A DNA stretch of 14,988 nt from an uncultured Oscillospiraceae bacterium (GCA_910578755.1 CAJTSZ010000051.1:1-14988); one strand, 5' to 3'. Shown: positions 1 to 6,807, counted from the first letter of the stretch. Notes: generated by a model not told the origin, from the letters alone. A program made the numbers and translations.

Positions 1-185
1 CCTACCTGCTGCCCAAATACCAAATGATTGTGGAAAATAGCGCCTTTGGGGAAACCGTGGAAATGCAGGTCCTCTTTAAAGCCACCGAGGAGGAGGCCTT
101 CCGCAAGGAAATTACCGAGCTTACCGCCGCCACCGTGGCGCCGGAAAAAATAGAGGAGCGCTTTGCCGAATTCCCCCAAAAGTAG
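1..185 (+). CDS. YigZ/IMPACT-family protein, C-terminal fragment
   Basis: This is the 3' end of a gene that enters from the left edge; about 60 residues remain, ending at a TAG stop. The visible part begins YLLPKYQMIVENSAFGETVE and has the alternating pattern (F-x-x-x-V-x-M-x-V-x-F, then a helix with EITELTAATV) expected of the ferredoxin-like C-terminal domain (DUF1949 type) of YigZ/YvyE proteins. In my recollection of related Clostridia a yigZ gene often precedes dgt-dnaG-rpoD, which supports the call. The N-terminal UPF0029 domain, which defines the family, lies outside the window, so this stays tentative. The role of these proteins in bacteria is not well established. Confidence 0.5.
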   Translation, partial: YLLPKYQMIVENSAFGETVEMQVLFKATEEEAFRKEITELTAATVAPEKIEERFAEFPQK

Positions 186-242
186 GAGCTTTGGGGAAAA
201 AGGGGCAAATCCAACCGCTTTTTGAGGAAATTAAATAAATTT

Positions 243-267
243 CTGTGAAAATTTAAAATTTTCGCAG
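243..267. other. Stem-loop between the yigZ-like gene and dgt
   Basis: An 11-bp stem (arms 243-253 and 257-267, one G-U pair, three-base loop TAA) sits 57 bases after the preceding stop. The inner seven pairs are GAAAATT/AATTTTC. It is not followed by a clean T-run on the plus strand, so it is a weak candidate for a terminator of the upstream gene; a protein-binding palindrome is the alternative. Confidence 0.3.
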
Positions 268-351
268 GGAAAAAAGTATTTTGTTGGTATAGTATTAGTA
301 AGAGATTGTACAAAACATAATTTATATGCAGGGCAAAAGGGGGACAGGCTT

Positions 352-1350
352 GTGACAGTACGGGAACAAACACAGCTGTTTGAACGGCAAATGCTTTCGC
401 ATAGGGCAGCGCTTTCGGAAAATACAAGGGGCCGTGCCGCGCCGCTGGAGGAATGTCCTATCCGCACGCCCTTCCAGCGGGATAGGGACCGTATTATCCA
501 TTGCAAGGCTTTTCGGCGGCTGATGCACAAAACCCAAGTGTTCCTTTCCCCGGAGGGGGACCATTACCGCACCCGCCTTACCCATACTATGGAGGTAAGC
601 CAGGTTGCCCGCAGTATTGCCCGGGCCCTGCGCTTAAACGAGGATTTAACCGAGGCCATCGCCCTGGGGCATGACCTTGGCCATACCCCCTTTGGCCACT
701 GTGGGGAACAGGTCCTAAACGAAATTTGCCCCATGGGTTTTGTCCACGCCCTGCAAAGCGTGCGGGTAGTGGAACGGCTGGAAAACAGCGGCCAGGGGCT
801 AAACCTTACCTGGGAAGTGCGCAATGGTATTGCCTGCCATTCCAACGGCGGCGCGGCGGCAGCTACCTGGGAGGGCCGTGTGGTGCGCTTTGCCGATAAA
901 ATCGCCTATATGAACCACGATGTGGATGACGCTGTCCGCGCCGGGGTATTGCGGGAGGATGAAATTCCCTGGAACATCCGCTATAAGCTGGGGCGTACCA
1001 AGGGCGAGCGCATTACCTCTATGGTTATGTCCTTGGTGGAAAACAGCACCACTGACGTGCAAATGTCTCCGGAGGTACAGGGCCTGTACCAGGAACTGCG
1101 GGAATTCCTTTTTACCACGGTTTACACCAACCCTCAGGCAAAGCAGGAGGAAAGCAAGGTAAAAAATATTATAGAAGGGCTGTACCATTATTTTGTAATG
1201 AACCCCCATAAGCTGCCGGAGGAATACCTTGCGGTTTTGGATAAGGAAGGGCTGAACCGGGCCGTGTGCGACTACCTTTCCGGTATGAGCGACCGCTACG
1301 CCATCAGCCTGTTTGAAACCTTGTTTATCCCCAAAAGCTGGAGCATATAA
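352..1350 (+). CDS. dgt: Deoxyguanosinetriphosphate triphosphohydrolase (dGTPase, HD superfamily)
   Basis: Cytosolic metal-dependent phosphohydrolase that splits dGTP (in many homologues other dNTPs too) into deoxynucleoside and triphosphate, affecting dNTP pools. The 332-residue protein carries the full HD signature: H78 in RLTHTMEV, H107-D108 in LGHDLGHTPFGH, and D182 in RFADKIAYMNHD. Between H78 and H107 is the helical stretch typical of dGTPase-type HD enzymes. The length suits the short form common in Firmicutes. The start is a GTG at 352 with a G-rich Shine-Dalgarno sequence (AAAAGGGGGA) just upstream; the next in-frame ATG (391) would lose conserved N-terminal sequence. The gene precedes dnaG and rpoD on the same strand, though 246 bases separate dgt from dnaG. 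Exact nucleotide specificity cannot be read from sequence. Confidence 0.93.
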   Translation: MTVREQTQLFERQMLSHRAALSENTRGRAAPLEECPIRTPFQRDRDRIIHCKAFRRLMHKTQVFLSPEGDHYRTRLTHTMEVSQVARSIARALRLNEDLTEAIALGHDLGHTPFGHCGEQVLNEICPMGFVHALQSVRVVERLENSGQGLNLTWEVRNGIACHSNGGAAAATWEGRVVRFADKIAYMNHDVDDAVRAGVLREDEIPWNIRYKLGRTKGERITSMVMSLVENSTTDVQMSPEVQGLYQELREFLFTTVYTNPQAKQEESKVKNIIEGLYHYFVMNPHKLPEEYLAVLDKEGLNRAVCDYLSGMSDRYAISLFETLFIPKSWSI

Positions 1351-1367
1351 GGGACTCGCCAGCCCCC

Positions 1368-1480
1368 GGCCTTTTGTGGGGCGCTCCGCCCCCAAACCCC
1401 AGGCCCTGTTTCTTTCTGTGAAGAAAGAAACACGCCCTTCAGTGAAGGGCTGCAAGTTTTGCCTCCAAAAGAAAAAGGCC
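1368..1480 (+). repeat. Structured intergenic repeat, copy A
   Basis: This fills most of the dgt-dnaG gap. Outer arms GGCCTTTT (1368-1375) and AAAAGGCC (1473-1480) enclose three perfect hairpins: GGGGCG/CGCCCC (1378-1392), an 11-bp stem with a GTGA tetraloop (1407-1432), and GCCCTTC/GAAGGGC (1434-1450). The core, a GC hairpin followed by ACCCC and then TTTCTTT, recurs at 4453-4568 and in reverse at 6305-6442. It has no believable protein; a 60-residue open frame across it is low-complexity and lacks a ribosome site. It could act as a transcription attenuator between dgt and dnaG, a transcript stabiliser, or simply a non-autonomous repeat. Confidence 0.6.
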
Positions 1481-1596
1481 CCAAAAAGCTTCTAAAAAAA
1501 CAAAGCTTTAGGATAAAACATAAAAATTAAAATACCAGTCATAATAAAGGTGGGGTTGGTTTCACCAGCCTGCACAGAAAAAAGGAGGGAGCCGGC
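1481..1596 (+). promoter_or_regulatory. dnaG upstream region (5' UTR, possible promoter)
   Basis: An AT-rich stretch contains CATAAT at 1540-1545, a possible -10 box, but I see no good -35. A short hairpin follows (arms 1554-1560 and 1564-1570, loop TTC). Then comes the strong ribosome site AAAAAAGGAGGG about six bases before the dnaG ATG. The promoter call is weak; the ribosome site is clear. Confidence 0.3.
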
Positions 1597-3354
1597 ATGA
1601 TTGCAGATTCCTTTATTCAGGAACTGAAAACTTACTGCGATGTGGAAAGCGTTATCTCTTCCTATGTAAAGTTAAGCCGGAAGGGCAAAAACCTGGTGGG
1701 GCTGTGCCCCTTCCACTCCGAAAAAAGCCCCTCCTTCTTTGTATACCCCCAAACCCAGTCCTTTTATTGTTTCGGCTGTGGGGCCGGGGGAGATATTATT
1801 ACCTTTCTAAAAAAAATAGAAAATATTGAATATATTGAGGCAGTAAAGCTGCTGGCCCAAAGGGCCGGCGTACCCCTGCCGGAAGAAGCCGCCGACGATA
1901 ACCGGGCCCGGATGAAAGCCCGTGTGCTGGAAATTAACCGGGAAACAGCCCGCTTTTACCACCAGTGCCTCGTTTCCCCCCAGGGGGCAGAGGCATACCA
2001 TTACTTAATACAGCGGGGACGAACCCCTAAAATTATCCGCCGCTTCGGCCTGGGCTATTCCCCCAACAACTGGGATACGGTGATGAACCACCTGCGCGGC
2101 AAGGGGTTCCAGGACCATGAGCTGGAGGCCTCCGGTATTGGCGTGCGGGCCAAAAGCGGCAGCCTGTACGACAGGTTCCGGGGCAGGGTCATTTTCCCTA
2201 TTATAGACCTTCGGGGCAATGTGGTGGGCTTTGGCGGCCGCGCCTTGGAGGACAGGGGCCCAAAATACCTAAACTCCGGCGATACCATGGTGTTTAAAAA
2301 AAGCAAAAACCTGTTCGCCTTAAACTTTGCCAAGGCTACAAAATCAGAGCAGCTGATTTTGGCTGAGGGGTATATGGATGTTATTGCCATTCATCAGGCT
2401 GGGTTCGATAACGCTGTGGCCACCCTGGGCACCTCCCTTACAGAGGAGCAGGCACGGCTTATCTCCCAGTATACCGATACTGTCGTCATCGCCTACGATT
2501 CCGACGGCGCCGGCCAGGCGGCCACCAAGCGGGCTATCAACATTTTTTCCGAAGTGGGGGTAAAGGTGAGCATCCTTTCCATCCCCGGCGCCAAGGACCC
2601 GGACGAGTTCCTGCAAAAGTACGGGCCCCAGCGGTTCCAAATGCTGCTGGAGGGCTGCGCCAACGCCCTGGAGTTTGAAATTGGAAAAATTAAAGCAAAG
2701 TATAACATCCAAACCCCCGACGGCAAGGTAAGCTACCTAAAGGAATTTGCCAAGCTCATGGCCGGCATACACAACCCCCTGGAACGGGAGGTTTATATTT
2801 CCGAGGCAGCCCAGTCCCTGGGGGTAGCGGCCGAGGCCATCAATGCCCAAGTGGGGGCCCTTTTAAAAAAGGAGCAGCGCTCCGCAAATAAAAAGGAACA
2901 AAACGACACCAACATTTATATTGGGGATATGGCGGCGGGCCGGGGAGACTTGCAGCGCAAAAAATATTTAAAGTACGCCATAGCAGAAGAACGCATTATT
3001 GGCGTGCTCCTAAAAAACCCCGATTACCTCCCCGTTTTGCTGGAACGCATCAGGCCGGAGGAATTTGTTACCGATGTAAACCGGGAAATTATTACCCTAA
3101 TAACCGGCCGTATACAGGCGGGCCGCCCGGCGGAGCCTATGGCCCTTTCCGAAAGCCTTTCGCCGGAAGGGATGGCCCGTGTTTCCGGTATACTGGCAAA
3201 TGCCCCAGCGGCCCGAAGCACCCGGGAAGAACTGGAGGATTACATAAATATCCTACAGGAATTTTATAAAACAAAAACAGAAAAGGATGTGGCCCAAATG
3301 GACAGCAGCCAACTGCGGGAGTACATCCAATCCTTAAAAGATAAAAAGAAATAG
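1597..3354 (+). CDS. dnaG: DNA primase
   Basis: Synthesises the RNA primers for chromosome replication and works with the replicative helicase at the fork. The 585-residue protein shows the expected order of parts. The N-terminal CHC2 zinc-binding domain has C37, H40, C58 and C61 (LCPFHSEKSPSF and YCFGCGAGGD). The catalytic core has a TOPRIM fold with E257 in LAEGYMDV and D301/D303 in AYDSDGAG, followed by GAKDPDEFL. The C-terminal helical region (from about residue 430) would bind DnaB helicase and is variable, as usual. The length is normal for the family. The ATG at 1597 has an AAAGGAGG ribosome site. The stop lies 10 bases from the rpoD start, so the two genes are almost certainly co-transcribed. 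Confidence 0.97.
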   Translation: MIADSFIQELKTYCDVESVISSYVKLSRKGKNLVGLCPFHSEKSPSFFVYPQTQSFYCFGCGAGGDIITFLKKIENIEYIEAVKLLAQRAGVPLPEEAADDNRARMKARVLEINRETARFYHQCLVSPQGAEAYHYLIQRGRTPKIIRRFGLGYSPNNWDTVMNHLRGKGFQDHELEASGIGVRAKSGSLYDRFRGRVIFPIIDLRGNVVGFGGRALEDRGPKYLNSGDTMVFKKSKNLFALNFAKATKSEQLILAEGYMDVIAIHQAGFDNAVATLGTSLTEEQARLISQYTDTVVIAYDSDGAGQAATKRAINIFSEVGVKVSILSIPGAKDPDEFLQKYGPQRFQMLLEGCANALEFEIGKIKAKYNIQTPDGKVSYLKEFAKLMAGIHNPLEREVYISEAAQSLGVAAEAINAQVGALLKKEQRSANKKEQNDTNIYIGDMAAGRGDLQRKKYLKYAIAEERIIGVLLKNPDYLPVLLERIRPEEFVTDVNREIITLITGRIQAGRPAEPMALSESLSPEGMARVSGILANAPAARSTREELEDYINILQEFYKTKTEKDVAQMDSSQLREYIQSLKDKKK

Positions 3355-3364
3355 GGGGAGTATT

Positions 3365-4438
3365 ATGGCAACTAAGGATAAAAAAGCAGTTATCCGCGGT
3401 TTAATAGAAACAGGTAAGGCCAACGGCAAGCTAACTGCCCAGGAAATTAACGACGCCCTGGAGCAGCTGGATTTTGACGTGGAAAAGGTGGATAAGCTGT
3501 ACGACACCCTGGAATCCTTAAATATTGACATCGTGGATGACCTGGATTTAAGCGAACTGGGAAAAAAGGACGATGAAACCGACGAAAGCCTTCTTTCCGT
3601 AGAGGGCATCAGCATTGACGACCCAGTAAAGGTATACCTAAAGGAAATTGGCCGGGTGCCCCTCCTTTCCCCGGAGGAAGAAATTGAATATGCCGAGCGT
3701 ATGGCCCAGGGGGACCCCTATGCCAGAAAACGCCTTTCCGAGGCCAACCTGCGTCTGGTTGTAAGCATTGCCAAACGGTATGTGGGCCGCGGTATGCAGT
3801 TTTTGGATTTAATTCAGGAAGGCAACCTGGGGCTTATTAAGGCGGTAGAAAAGTTTGACCACACCAAAGGGTTTAAATTTTCTACTTATGCAACGTGGTG
3901 GATTCGCCAAGCCATTACCAGGGCCATTGCAGACCAGGCAAGAACCATCCGTATCCCGGTACACATGGTGGAAACCATCAACAAGGTAAAAAAGGTTTCC
4001 AGCCAGCTGCTTCATAAAAACGGCCATGACCCAACGGCGGAGGAAATTGCCGCCGAGCTGGACATGCCTTTGGATAAGGTGCGGGAAATTATGCGCGTAG
4101 CCCAGGAGCCGGTTTCCCTGGAAACCCCCATTGGCGAGGAGGAGGACAGCCACTTAGGGGACTTTATCCCAGATGACGACGCCCCAGCCCCGGCAGATGC
4201 CGCTTCCCACACCCTGCTGCGGGAGGAACTGGAGGACGTGCTTTCCACCCTTACCCCAAGGGAAAAGAAGGTGTTGGAACTGCGCTTTGGCCTGGTGGAC
4301 GGCCGCAACCGCACCCTGGAAGAGGTGGGCAAGGAATTTAACGTAACTAGGGAACGTATCCGTCAAATTGAGGCAAAAGCCTTAAGGAAGCTGCGCCACC
4401 CAAGCCGCAGCAAGCGCCTAAAGGACTTTTTGGATTAA
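3365..4438 (+). CDS. rpoD: Primary RNA polymerase sigma factor (sigma-A/RpoD)
   Basis: Housekeeping sigma-70 factor that directs core RNA polymerase to -35/-10 promoters. The 357 residues include an acidic N-terminal region 1.1 (about 1-80), region 1.2 from D85 (DDPVKVYLKEIGRVPLL), and region 2 with NLRLVVSIAKRYVGRGM from N128 and the -10 recognition/melting segment YATWWIRQAITRAIADQ around W178-W179. Region 3 (VHMVETINKV onward) and region 4 follow; region 4 ends in the -35-reading helix-turn-helix (about 317-343, TLEEVGKEFNVTRERIRQIE). The short form without the large non-conserved insert is typical of Firmicutes. The start is supported by GGGGGAG just upstream and the tight spacing to dnaG. 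Promoters seen in this window (for example TTGACA-17-TATACT at 4789) fit this sigma factor. Confidence 0.97.
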   Translation: MATKDKKAVIRGLIETGKANGKLTAQEINDALEQLDFDVEKVDKLYDTLESLNIDIVDDLDLSELGKKDDETDESLLSVEGISIDDPVKVYLKEIGRVPLLSPEEEIEYAERMAQGDPYARKRLSEANLRLVVSIAKRYVGRGMQFLDLIQEGNLGLIKAVEKFDHTKGFKFSTYATWWIRQAITRAIADQARTIRIPVHMVETINKVKKVSSQLLHKNGHDPTAEEIAAELDMPLDKVREIMRVAQEPVSLETPIGEEEDSHLGDFIPDDDAPAPADAASHTLLREELEDVLSTLTPREKKVLELRFGLVDGRNRTLEEVGKEFNVTRERIRQIEAKALRKLRHPSRSKRLKDFLD

Positions 4439-4452
4439 CAAGCGCCCAATGC

Positions 4453-4568
4453 CCTGGCTTTTTTTGCGGGCCTCCCCGGCCCACACCCTATGCAGGGCGC
4501 TCTGCCCCTGCACCCCGGCCCCATTTCTTTTGAAAGTAGAGCAGCACTTCCAAAAGGATAAAGCCAGG
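4453..4568 (+). repeat. Structured intergenic repeat, copy B
   Basis: This follows the rpoD stop. Outer arms CCTGGCTTT (4453-4461) and AAAGCCAGG (4560-4568) enclose hairpins GGGCC/GGCCC (4468-4482) and GCAGGGC/GCCCCTGC (4492-4511). ACCCC and TTTCTTTTGAAAG follow, the same order as in copy A; overall length is 116 bp against 113 bp for copy A. CCAAAAG followed by AAAG-x-C near the right end is also shared with copy A. A T7 run at 4459-4465 follows a weak stem, so the left end may help terminate rpoD transcription. A 71-codon open frame over this stretch looks spurious (proline/cysteine-rich, no family resemblance). Confidence 0.6.
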
Positions 4569-4788
4569 TTTGGGAACGCCTTGTTCCCCTGCGCTATCCC
4601 GTTTTGTGAGGAAATCCCTCCTTTTTGGTGTTTTAATGAAAATAGGAGCTGTTTTCCGGCTTAACACGCCGCTTTCCAGCCCTTTTTGAGGTTTTGTGAG
4701 GTTTTACGAGGTTTTCACAATTTTTAGTATTCTTGCCGTCCGCAAAACCCCGGTTAAGGGGCGGGCGGCCTCCATTAAATGGGAATAC
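4569..4788. other. Non-coding gap between repeat B and the Rrf2 promoter
   Basis: I see no credible gene here. A short direct-repeat run occurs around 4687-4713, where GAGGTTTT recurs with small changes. The rest is unremarkable apart from a GC-rich stretch just before the promoter. Confidence 0.4.
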
Positions 4789-4817
4789 TTGACACTTTTA
4801 GTATAATATAATATACT
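4789..4817 (+). promoter_or_regulatory. Sigma-A promoter and probable operator of the Rrf2 gene
   Basis: TTGACA (4789-4794), a 17-base spacer and TATACT (4812-4817) give a near-consensus promoter with an expected leader of about 30 bases. The -10 box is the right arm of a palindrome, AGTATA (4800-4805), six bases, TATACT. A second symmetric pair, ATACT (4785-4789) and AGTAT (4800-4804), frames the -35. Overlap of dyads with both boxes fits autoregulation by the Rrf2 protein, which is usual in that family; the binding itself is inferred. Confidence 0.75.
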
Positions 4818-4855
4818 GTTTGTATATTAACTTTGTTGGTATTGGGGTGAGAAAA

Positions 4856-5251
4856 GTGCATATCACATTAGAGGCAGATTATGCTATCCGCATTGTACAC
4901 TGCCTTGCCAGGGAAAACCAGCGCATGGACGCAAAATCTATTGCGGAGGCAACAGGGGTGACCCTGCGCTTTTCCCTAAAAATTTTGCGTAAGCTGGTGG
5001 CCTCCGGTATTGTAAAATCCTTTAAGGGAACACAGGGCGGCTATGAAATTGGGCGCCCGCTGGAACAAATCTCCCTTTACGACGTAATAGAAACCATTGA
5101 GGGCGAATACCAGCTAAACCGCTGCAACTGCGTGGGCTACGTTTGCCAGTGCAAAAAGGGTGCTCCCTGCCAGTTTAAAAAGGTTTTTGGGGATATTTCC
5201 AAAGAGGTGCAAAAACAGCTGAAAGCCCACAAATTTTCAGAATTTATATAA
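4856..5251 (+). CDS. Rrf2-family transcriptional regulator with a cysteine cluster (IscR/NsrR-like)
   Basis: Winged-helix DNA-binding regulator. The N-terminus MHITLEADYAIRIVHCLA is the standard Rrf2 opening and is followed by the helix-turn-helix (about 27-48, SIAEATGVTLRFSLKILRKL) and the wing GTQGGYEI. The C-terminal half holds C90, C92, C97, C99 and C105, a dense cluster where IscR and NsrR carry three Fe-S-binding cysteines; C99-x5-C105 matches one IscR spacing. An Fe-S or redox-sensing role is therefore likely but not proven. The GTG at 4856 is chosen as start because it gives the canonical first residue and has GGGGTGA five bases upstream; an upstream TTG at 4820 has no ribosome site. 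No isc or suf genes adjoin it, so its targets are unknown. Confidence 0.88.
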   Translation: MHITLEADYAIRIVHCLARENQRMDAKSIAEATGVTLRFSLKILRKLVASGIVKSFKGTQGGYEIGRPLEQISLYDVIETIEGEYQLNRCNCVGYVCQCKKGAPCQFKKVFGDISKEVQKQLKAHKFSEFI

Positions 5252-5289
5252 AAGAAAAGCACCTGCAAAAGCAGGTGCTTTTCTTTTTG
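5251..5289. terminator. Bidirectional intrinsic terminator
   Basis: A perfect 16-bp stem (arms 5251-5266 and 5271-5286, loop AAAA) has T-rich sequence on the 3' side in both directions. It lies between two convergent genes, starting at the last base of the Rrf2 stop codon and ending 9 bases before the stop of the minus-strand gene, so it can serve both. Confidence 0.92.
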
Positions 5290-5295
5290 TTTTAA

Positions 5296-6000
5296 CTACT
5301 TTACAGCACGTATAATCCCAATGGGAGTTTGCTCTAAGGACTGGCCAAGGGGGTTGTCCTTTAAAATTTTAACCAGCAGGCCGCGGTCCATATCAGGGCT
5401 GCTGGTGCCCAAAATCTGCCCTTCCAGGTCGTTAATATCTGTAATGGCTACAGGGAAGCCGCCCAAACGGTCCGAAATTTCTTTGGCGGTTTTATCCGGC
5501 TCCGCAGGGCCAAGAACCACATAATGGTTGTAAGGGGGCAGGGTGTAGCTGCATGGGCCGTCAATGGAACGGGCTTTGTAGCCGGCAATGTCGTAAAACC
5601 AGCCCCTGCGGCCAAACAGCTTGCCAATAGCGGAAACACCGGCAGCAAACAGAATACGCAGGGTGCCGCATTCCCGCAAGGCCATTTCCATGGTTTCCGG
5701 GATGCCTAAGCCAATGCCGTAAGGGTTTTTATACACAAATTTGCACAAAAACTTTGCCAAAGGGCGGGGATGTATTTCAGACATAGGAATGGCCCTTTTT
5801 TGGGTGCAGGCCACAGCCTTTTCAGTAATAAACAAAATATCGCCCGGTTTCAGGGCTTCAGCGGCATAGTGGTGGGCTACGTCGCAAATGTTGTCTTTAT
5901 CGGTAATAACATGGGTTTTAATGGCAAGGCGATGGTAATCCACGCCATCAATGGTGACAGTTTCGTTTTTTCCTTCGTTTACAATATAATTTTCGCCCAT
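5296..6000 (-). CDS. Coenzyme F420:L-glutamate ligase-like protein (CofE/FbiB-type domain)
   Basis: A 234-residue protein resembling the CofE ligase family (PF01996). In F420 producers that family adds glutamate to F420-0 using GTP. Supporting stretches are KPGDILFITEKAVACTQKRA (about 51-70), the glycine-rich NPYGIGLGIPETMEMAL, the middle segment FYDIAGYKARSIDGPCSY, and the Asp/Asn-rich AITDINDLEGQILG. No other F420 biosynthesis gene is in the window, and Clostridia of this kind are not known to me as F420 producers, so the real substrate is probably different. The ATG at 6000 has AAAGGA 11 bases upstream and a TATAAT box further up. It is transcribed alone, convergent with the Rrf2 gene. Family assignment is fairly secure; function is not. 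Confidence 0.75.
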   Translation of the reverse strand: MGENYIVNEGKNETVTIDGVDYHRLAIKTHVITDKDNICDVAHHYAAEALKPGDILFITEKAVACTQKRAIPMSEIHPRPLAKFLCKFVYKNPYGIGLGIPETMEMALRECGTLRILFAAGVSAIGKLFGRRGWFYDIAGYKARSIDGPCSYTLPPYNHYVVLGPAEPDKTAKEISDRLGGFPVAITDINDLEGQILGTSSPDMDRGLLVKILKDNPLGQSLEQTPIGIIRAVK

Positions 6001-6026
6001 AGCAATAACAGTCCTTTCCCAAAGGG

Positions 6027-6032
6027 ATTATA
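6027..6032 (-). promoter_or_regulatory. Probable -10 box of the F420-ligase-like gene
   Basis: The minus strand reads TATAAT here, 27 bases upstream of the ATG, placing the start of transcription near 6020. The -35 region is poor (TATGAA at 17 bases), so the gene may need an activator or have low expression. Confidence 0.45.
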
Positions 6033-6110
6033 ATGTTGTTGAACCTGCATTCATAGCCAGGGGACAGCGGTTTGGCAAGAGATTTTATTGTCAGCCAAGG
6101 CAAATTTTTC

Positions 6111-6132
6111 TGCAATACGGTAATGTATTGCA
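6111..6132. promoter_or_regulatory. 22-bp palindrome, possible operator
   Basis: Perfect 8-bp arms TGCAATAC (6111-6118) and GTATTGCA (6125-6132) flank six bases GGTAAT. It lies about 110 bp upstream of the F420-ligase-like gene in a stretch without genes. There is no T-run, so it is not a terminator. Spacing of half sites (14-bp centre to centre) suits a dimeric regulator, but which one is unknown. Confidence 0.4.
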
Positions 6133-6304
6133 ATATACTTTGTGTCTGGCAAGAAAATTTAACGCAGAATGACAGCAAAAGAAATGCCAAAGCGCGTTAA
6201 ATGGTTATGAATACAGGCTATAGCTCTATTATAAACATTATAGCATAAATTAACAGGAAAATATGGGCTTGCCAAAAATTTTTCATATTTCCTCCTAAAT
6301 TGTA

Positions 6305-6442
6305 AACGCCCTGCCCAGGTTTGGGAGTATTCAAGTAAAAAGCGAAAGGAAAGGAAAAGAAAGGAAAGAAATCCGCTTGGGGTTTTAGAGGCCGGAGGGC
6401 CCCGAAAAGGGTTTGGGGCTTGAAAGCCCCGCAAAATACAGG
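6305..6442 (-). repeat. Structured intergenic repeat, copy C (inverted)
   Basis: Read on the minus strand, this matches copy B from its left end: CCTG, a few T, TTTTGCGGG, a GC hairpin (plus-strand arms 6415-6421 and 6424-6430), AAACCC, a second hairpin GGCC/GGCC (6390-6401), then ACCCC and ATTTCTTT. The spacing to ATTTCTTT is the same as in copy B within one or two bases. The far end is a purine-rich run on the plus strand (6343-6371, GGAAA repeats). Its right end lacks the clear outer pairing seen in A and B. Open frames across it look spurious. Confidence 0.5.
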
Positions 6443-6608
6443 CTGTGTAAGCCCGTTGTCACAAACTTGGAAAAGGCAGGCATGTGGGGCATATACTATT
6501 AAATCTGCAAAAGGGACATTCCCCACGGGTTTCCGGCCAAGATGTAAAATTTTCGGTTTACAGAATGTTGCGTTTCCTTTGGCGCATACTGTATTTAGTG
6601 CTTCTGTG
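6443..6608. other. Non-coding stretch before the inverted repeat
   Basis: There is no credible coding sequence. It has a GTGGGG/CCCCAC inverted pair (about 6484-6526) around an AT-rich centre containing TATACT (6492-6497), and CATACT/TGTATT boxes near 6590. Any of these could belong to a promoter, but none has a convincing partner box. Confidence 0.3.
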
Positions 6609-6743
6609 CCATCGATTAACAAGAGGATGCCAGCGTCCCAAGCTTGCGGCGCTGGCGGCGTTGCTGGCGCCCAATAATGAGGGCAACAATGTCAGTGGCA
6701 ATTTTGGCCTTAAAAAACCGTATTGCCCCTTGTTAATCGATGG
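6609..6743. repeat. Perfect 15-bp inverted repeat enclosing 105 bp; possible invertible element
   Basis: The left arm CCATCGATTAACAAG (6609-6623) is the exact reverse complement of the right arm (6729-6743). Neither arm extends outward, and no target-site duplication flanks the pair. The enclosed segment is GC-rich, with an internal hairpin GCCAGCG/CGCTGGC. It contains no gene, but on the minus strand there is a modest promoter-like pair, TTGCCA and CATTAT with 16 bases between. The element ends 117 bases before the acyltransferase start. The layout is that of a recombinase-inverted switch, or of a small mobile element with terminal repeats. Confidence 0.55.
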
Positions 6744-6801
6744 TAGGATAATTTTACATTTAAATACCGGCCAATCTCTTTTATTTTGTAGGAGAATAGG
6801 C

Positions 6802-6807
6802 TATAAT
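6802..6807 (+). promoter_or_regulatory. Probable -10 box of the acyltransferase operon
   Basis: TATAAT stands 54 bases before the ATG, giving a leader of about 40 bases. The -35 position (6779-6784) reads TTTTAT, a poor match. The box lies outside the inverted repeat, between it and the gene, so some fixed expression is possible whatever the orientation of the repeat. Confidence 0.5.

Noticed and set aside
799..1455. 218-codon open frame on the minus strand over dgt
   Set aside because: Antisense shadow of dgt, extending into repeat A; no family resemblance.
4449..4664. 71-codon frame after rpoD
   Set aside because: Coincides with structured repeat B; composition is Pro/Cys/Phe-rich and no ribosome site is present.
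6218..6622. 134-codon minus-strand frame across repeat C
   Set aside because: Low-complexity aromatic/proline-rich translation of a structured repeat and purine tract; no ribosome site.
6609..6743. Miniature transposable element (MITE) reading of the 15-bp inverted repeat
   Set aside because: No target-site duplication flanks the arms and I saw no second copy in the window; kept only as the alternative to an invertible switch.
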